DNA from: Bacillota bacterium
GTDB taxonomy: Bacteria > Bacillota > Sulfobacillia > Symbiobacteriales > ZC4RG38
Assembly: GCA_003242505.1 (NCBI GenBank)
Contig: QGUP01000181.1
Span: 1-5,047 of the forward strand
Length of the DNA stretch: 5,047 nucleotides
Direction of reading: 5' to 3'
Shown: positions 4,552 to 5,047 of the stretch, in pieces
Numbering within the stretch: the first letter of the stretch is position 1
How the letters are laid out: the number at the start of each line of letters is the position of its first letter
Made by a program: the position numbers and the translations under genes
Notes under the pieces: model-generated
What the model was told of the DNA's origin: nothing
What the model saw: only the letters and a program-made list of their open reading frames with translations
Database searches by the model: none

Positions 4552-4872
4552 GTGCTTCTGACCACAACCCCTACGGTGGAGGGCCGGCCCATCCGGGAGT
4601 ACCTGGGTATCGTCGCAGGCGAAGCGATCATGGGCGCCAACGTCTTCCGGGACTTCATGGCCAGCCTGGCGGACTTCCTCGGCGGCCGGGCCGGGACCTA
4701 TGAGTCCAAGCTCCAGGAGGCCCGGCAGGTGGCCCTGGCGGAGATGGCCGAGCAGGCCCGGCGGCTGGGGGCCGATGCGGTGGTGGGGGTCGATATCGAC
4801 TACGAGGTCCTGGGCCAGGGCAACGGGATGCTGATGGTCACCGCCAGCGGCACCGCGGTCCGGCTCGGGTAG
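4552..4872 (+). CDS. ybjQ: YbjQ/UPF0145 family protein
   Basis: A 106-residue cytoplasmic protein of the YbjQ (UPF0145, 'putative heavy-metal-binding') family. Landmarks are TTTPTVEG (4-11), GEAIMGANVFRDF (23-35), the GGRAGTYESKL turn (44-54), GADAVVGVDIDYE (73-85) and a final MLMVTASGTAVRL strand. It resembles Escherichia coli YbjQ (107 residues) nearly end to end, as far as memory allows. The family forms small oligomeric barrels; its physiological role is not established and no cysteine or histidine metal site is visible here. The GTG at 4552 is preferred because GGGAGAGG lies five bases upstream and the N-terminus then matches the family; GTG 4546 would add two residues. It stands 132 bases after tusA behind hairpins, so it is probably at least partly a separate unit, with no clear promoter of its own. 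Confidence 0.85.
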   Translation: MLLTTTPTVEGRPIREYLGIVAGEAIMGANVFRDFMASLADFLGGRAGTYESKLQEARQVALAEMAEQARRLGADAVVGVDIDYEVLGQGNGMLMVTASGTAVRLG

Positions 4873-4877
4873 GTGAG

Positions 4878-4899
4878 CGGCGGTCCATCCGGACCGCCG
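4878..4899. repeat. 9-bp perfect hairpin after ybjQ
   Basis: CGGCGGTCC (4878-4886) pairs perfectly with GGACCGCCG (4891-4899) around the loop ATCC. It starts five bases after the ybjQ stop. AAAA follows on the plus strand, so it is not a terminator by itself in that direction. It directly precedes the larger stem at 4907. Confidence 0.65.
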
Positions 4900-4906
4900 A
4901 AAAGCA

Positions 4907-4944
4907 GGGCAGGCCGGGGATTGGGTCCCCGGCCTGCCCCATTT
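4907..4944. terminator. Strong, probably bidirectional terminator
   Basis: GGGCAGGCCGGGGA (4907-4920) pairs perfectly over 14 bp with TCCCCGGCCTGCCC (4926-4939) around TTGGG. On the plus strand CATTTC follows. On the minus strand the stem is followed by TGCTTTTC, from the AAAA at 4900-4903. T-rich flanks on both sides suggest it ends ybjQ and also a convergent gene to the right. The T runs are short, as often in GC-rich genomes. Confidence 0.65.
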
Positions 4945-5047
4945 CGACTGCCGTTTCCGGCTCCGGCGGGACCTTGCCGCTGCCCCGGCTTCGGGCGGTG
5001 GCCCCGGGCGCCCCGGCCTTCAGCCTCAGCCCCGGGCGGCCTCGGCC

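Noticed and set aside
4945..5047. Possible C-terminal end of a convergent minus-strand gene (stop at 5026-5028, preceding codons AEAARG)
   Set aside because: Only six codons are visible before the window ends. The bidirectional terminator makes a convergent gene plausible, but it cannot be supported as a feature.

Overview
The window is very GC-rich (roughly 70% by eye), with strong GGAGG-type Shine-Dalgarno sequences, frequent GTG starts and short intergenic gaps. Together with a YlbF/YheA-family gene, a comB end and a ybjQ gene, this suggests a high-GC, probably thermophilic or deep-branching member of the Bacillota (the Symbiobacterium/Thermaerobacter type). The lineage is inferred from style and gene content only.

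Layout. The left edge holds the last 77 codons of a 2-phosphosulfolactate phosphatase (comB) on the plus strand. It converges, with only 8 bases between the stop codons, on a two-gene minus-strand unit. That unit reads from right to left: an exported or anchored six-repeat TolB/PD40-type beta-propeller protein (GTG at 1634), then a YlbF/YheA-family helical protein. A roughly 380-base non-coding region (1635-2013) separates this unit from a divergent plus-strand operon. The region contains two small hairpins, a perfect 16-bp tandem duplication, and a convincing promoter whose spacer is filled by a 16-bp near-palindrome of the CsoR/CstR operator type.

The plus-strand operon (2014-4419) is the main interest. 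It encodes a sulfide:quinone-oxidoreductase-like flavoprotein with only two cysteines, a DUF1641 helical protein, a DsrE-like protein with one cysteine, and TusA. The spacings are 12, 22 and 29 bases. The likely logic is oxidation of sulfide (or another sulfane-sulfur donor) to quinone at the membrane, with the sulfur handed as persulfide or thiosulfonate to DsrE and TusA carrier cysteines. DUF1641 would be an accessory or partner subunit. The promoter architecture suggests control by a persulfide- or metal-sensing CsoR-family repressor, not encoded in this window.

After tusA come two stacked hairpins, one ending in T5, then a ybjQ (UPF0145) gene, then a strong bidirectional-looking terminator (4907-4944). 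The last ~100 bases are GC-rich and I cannot assign them to a gene.
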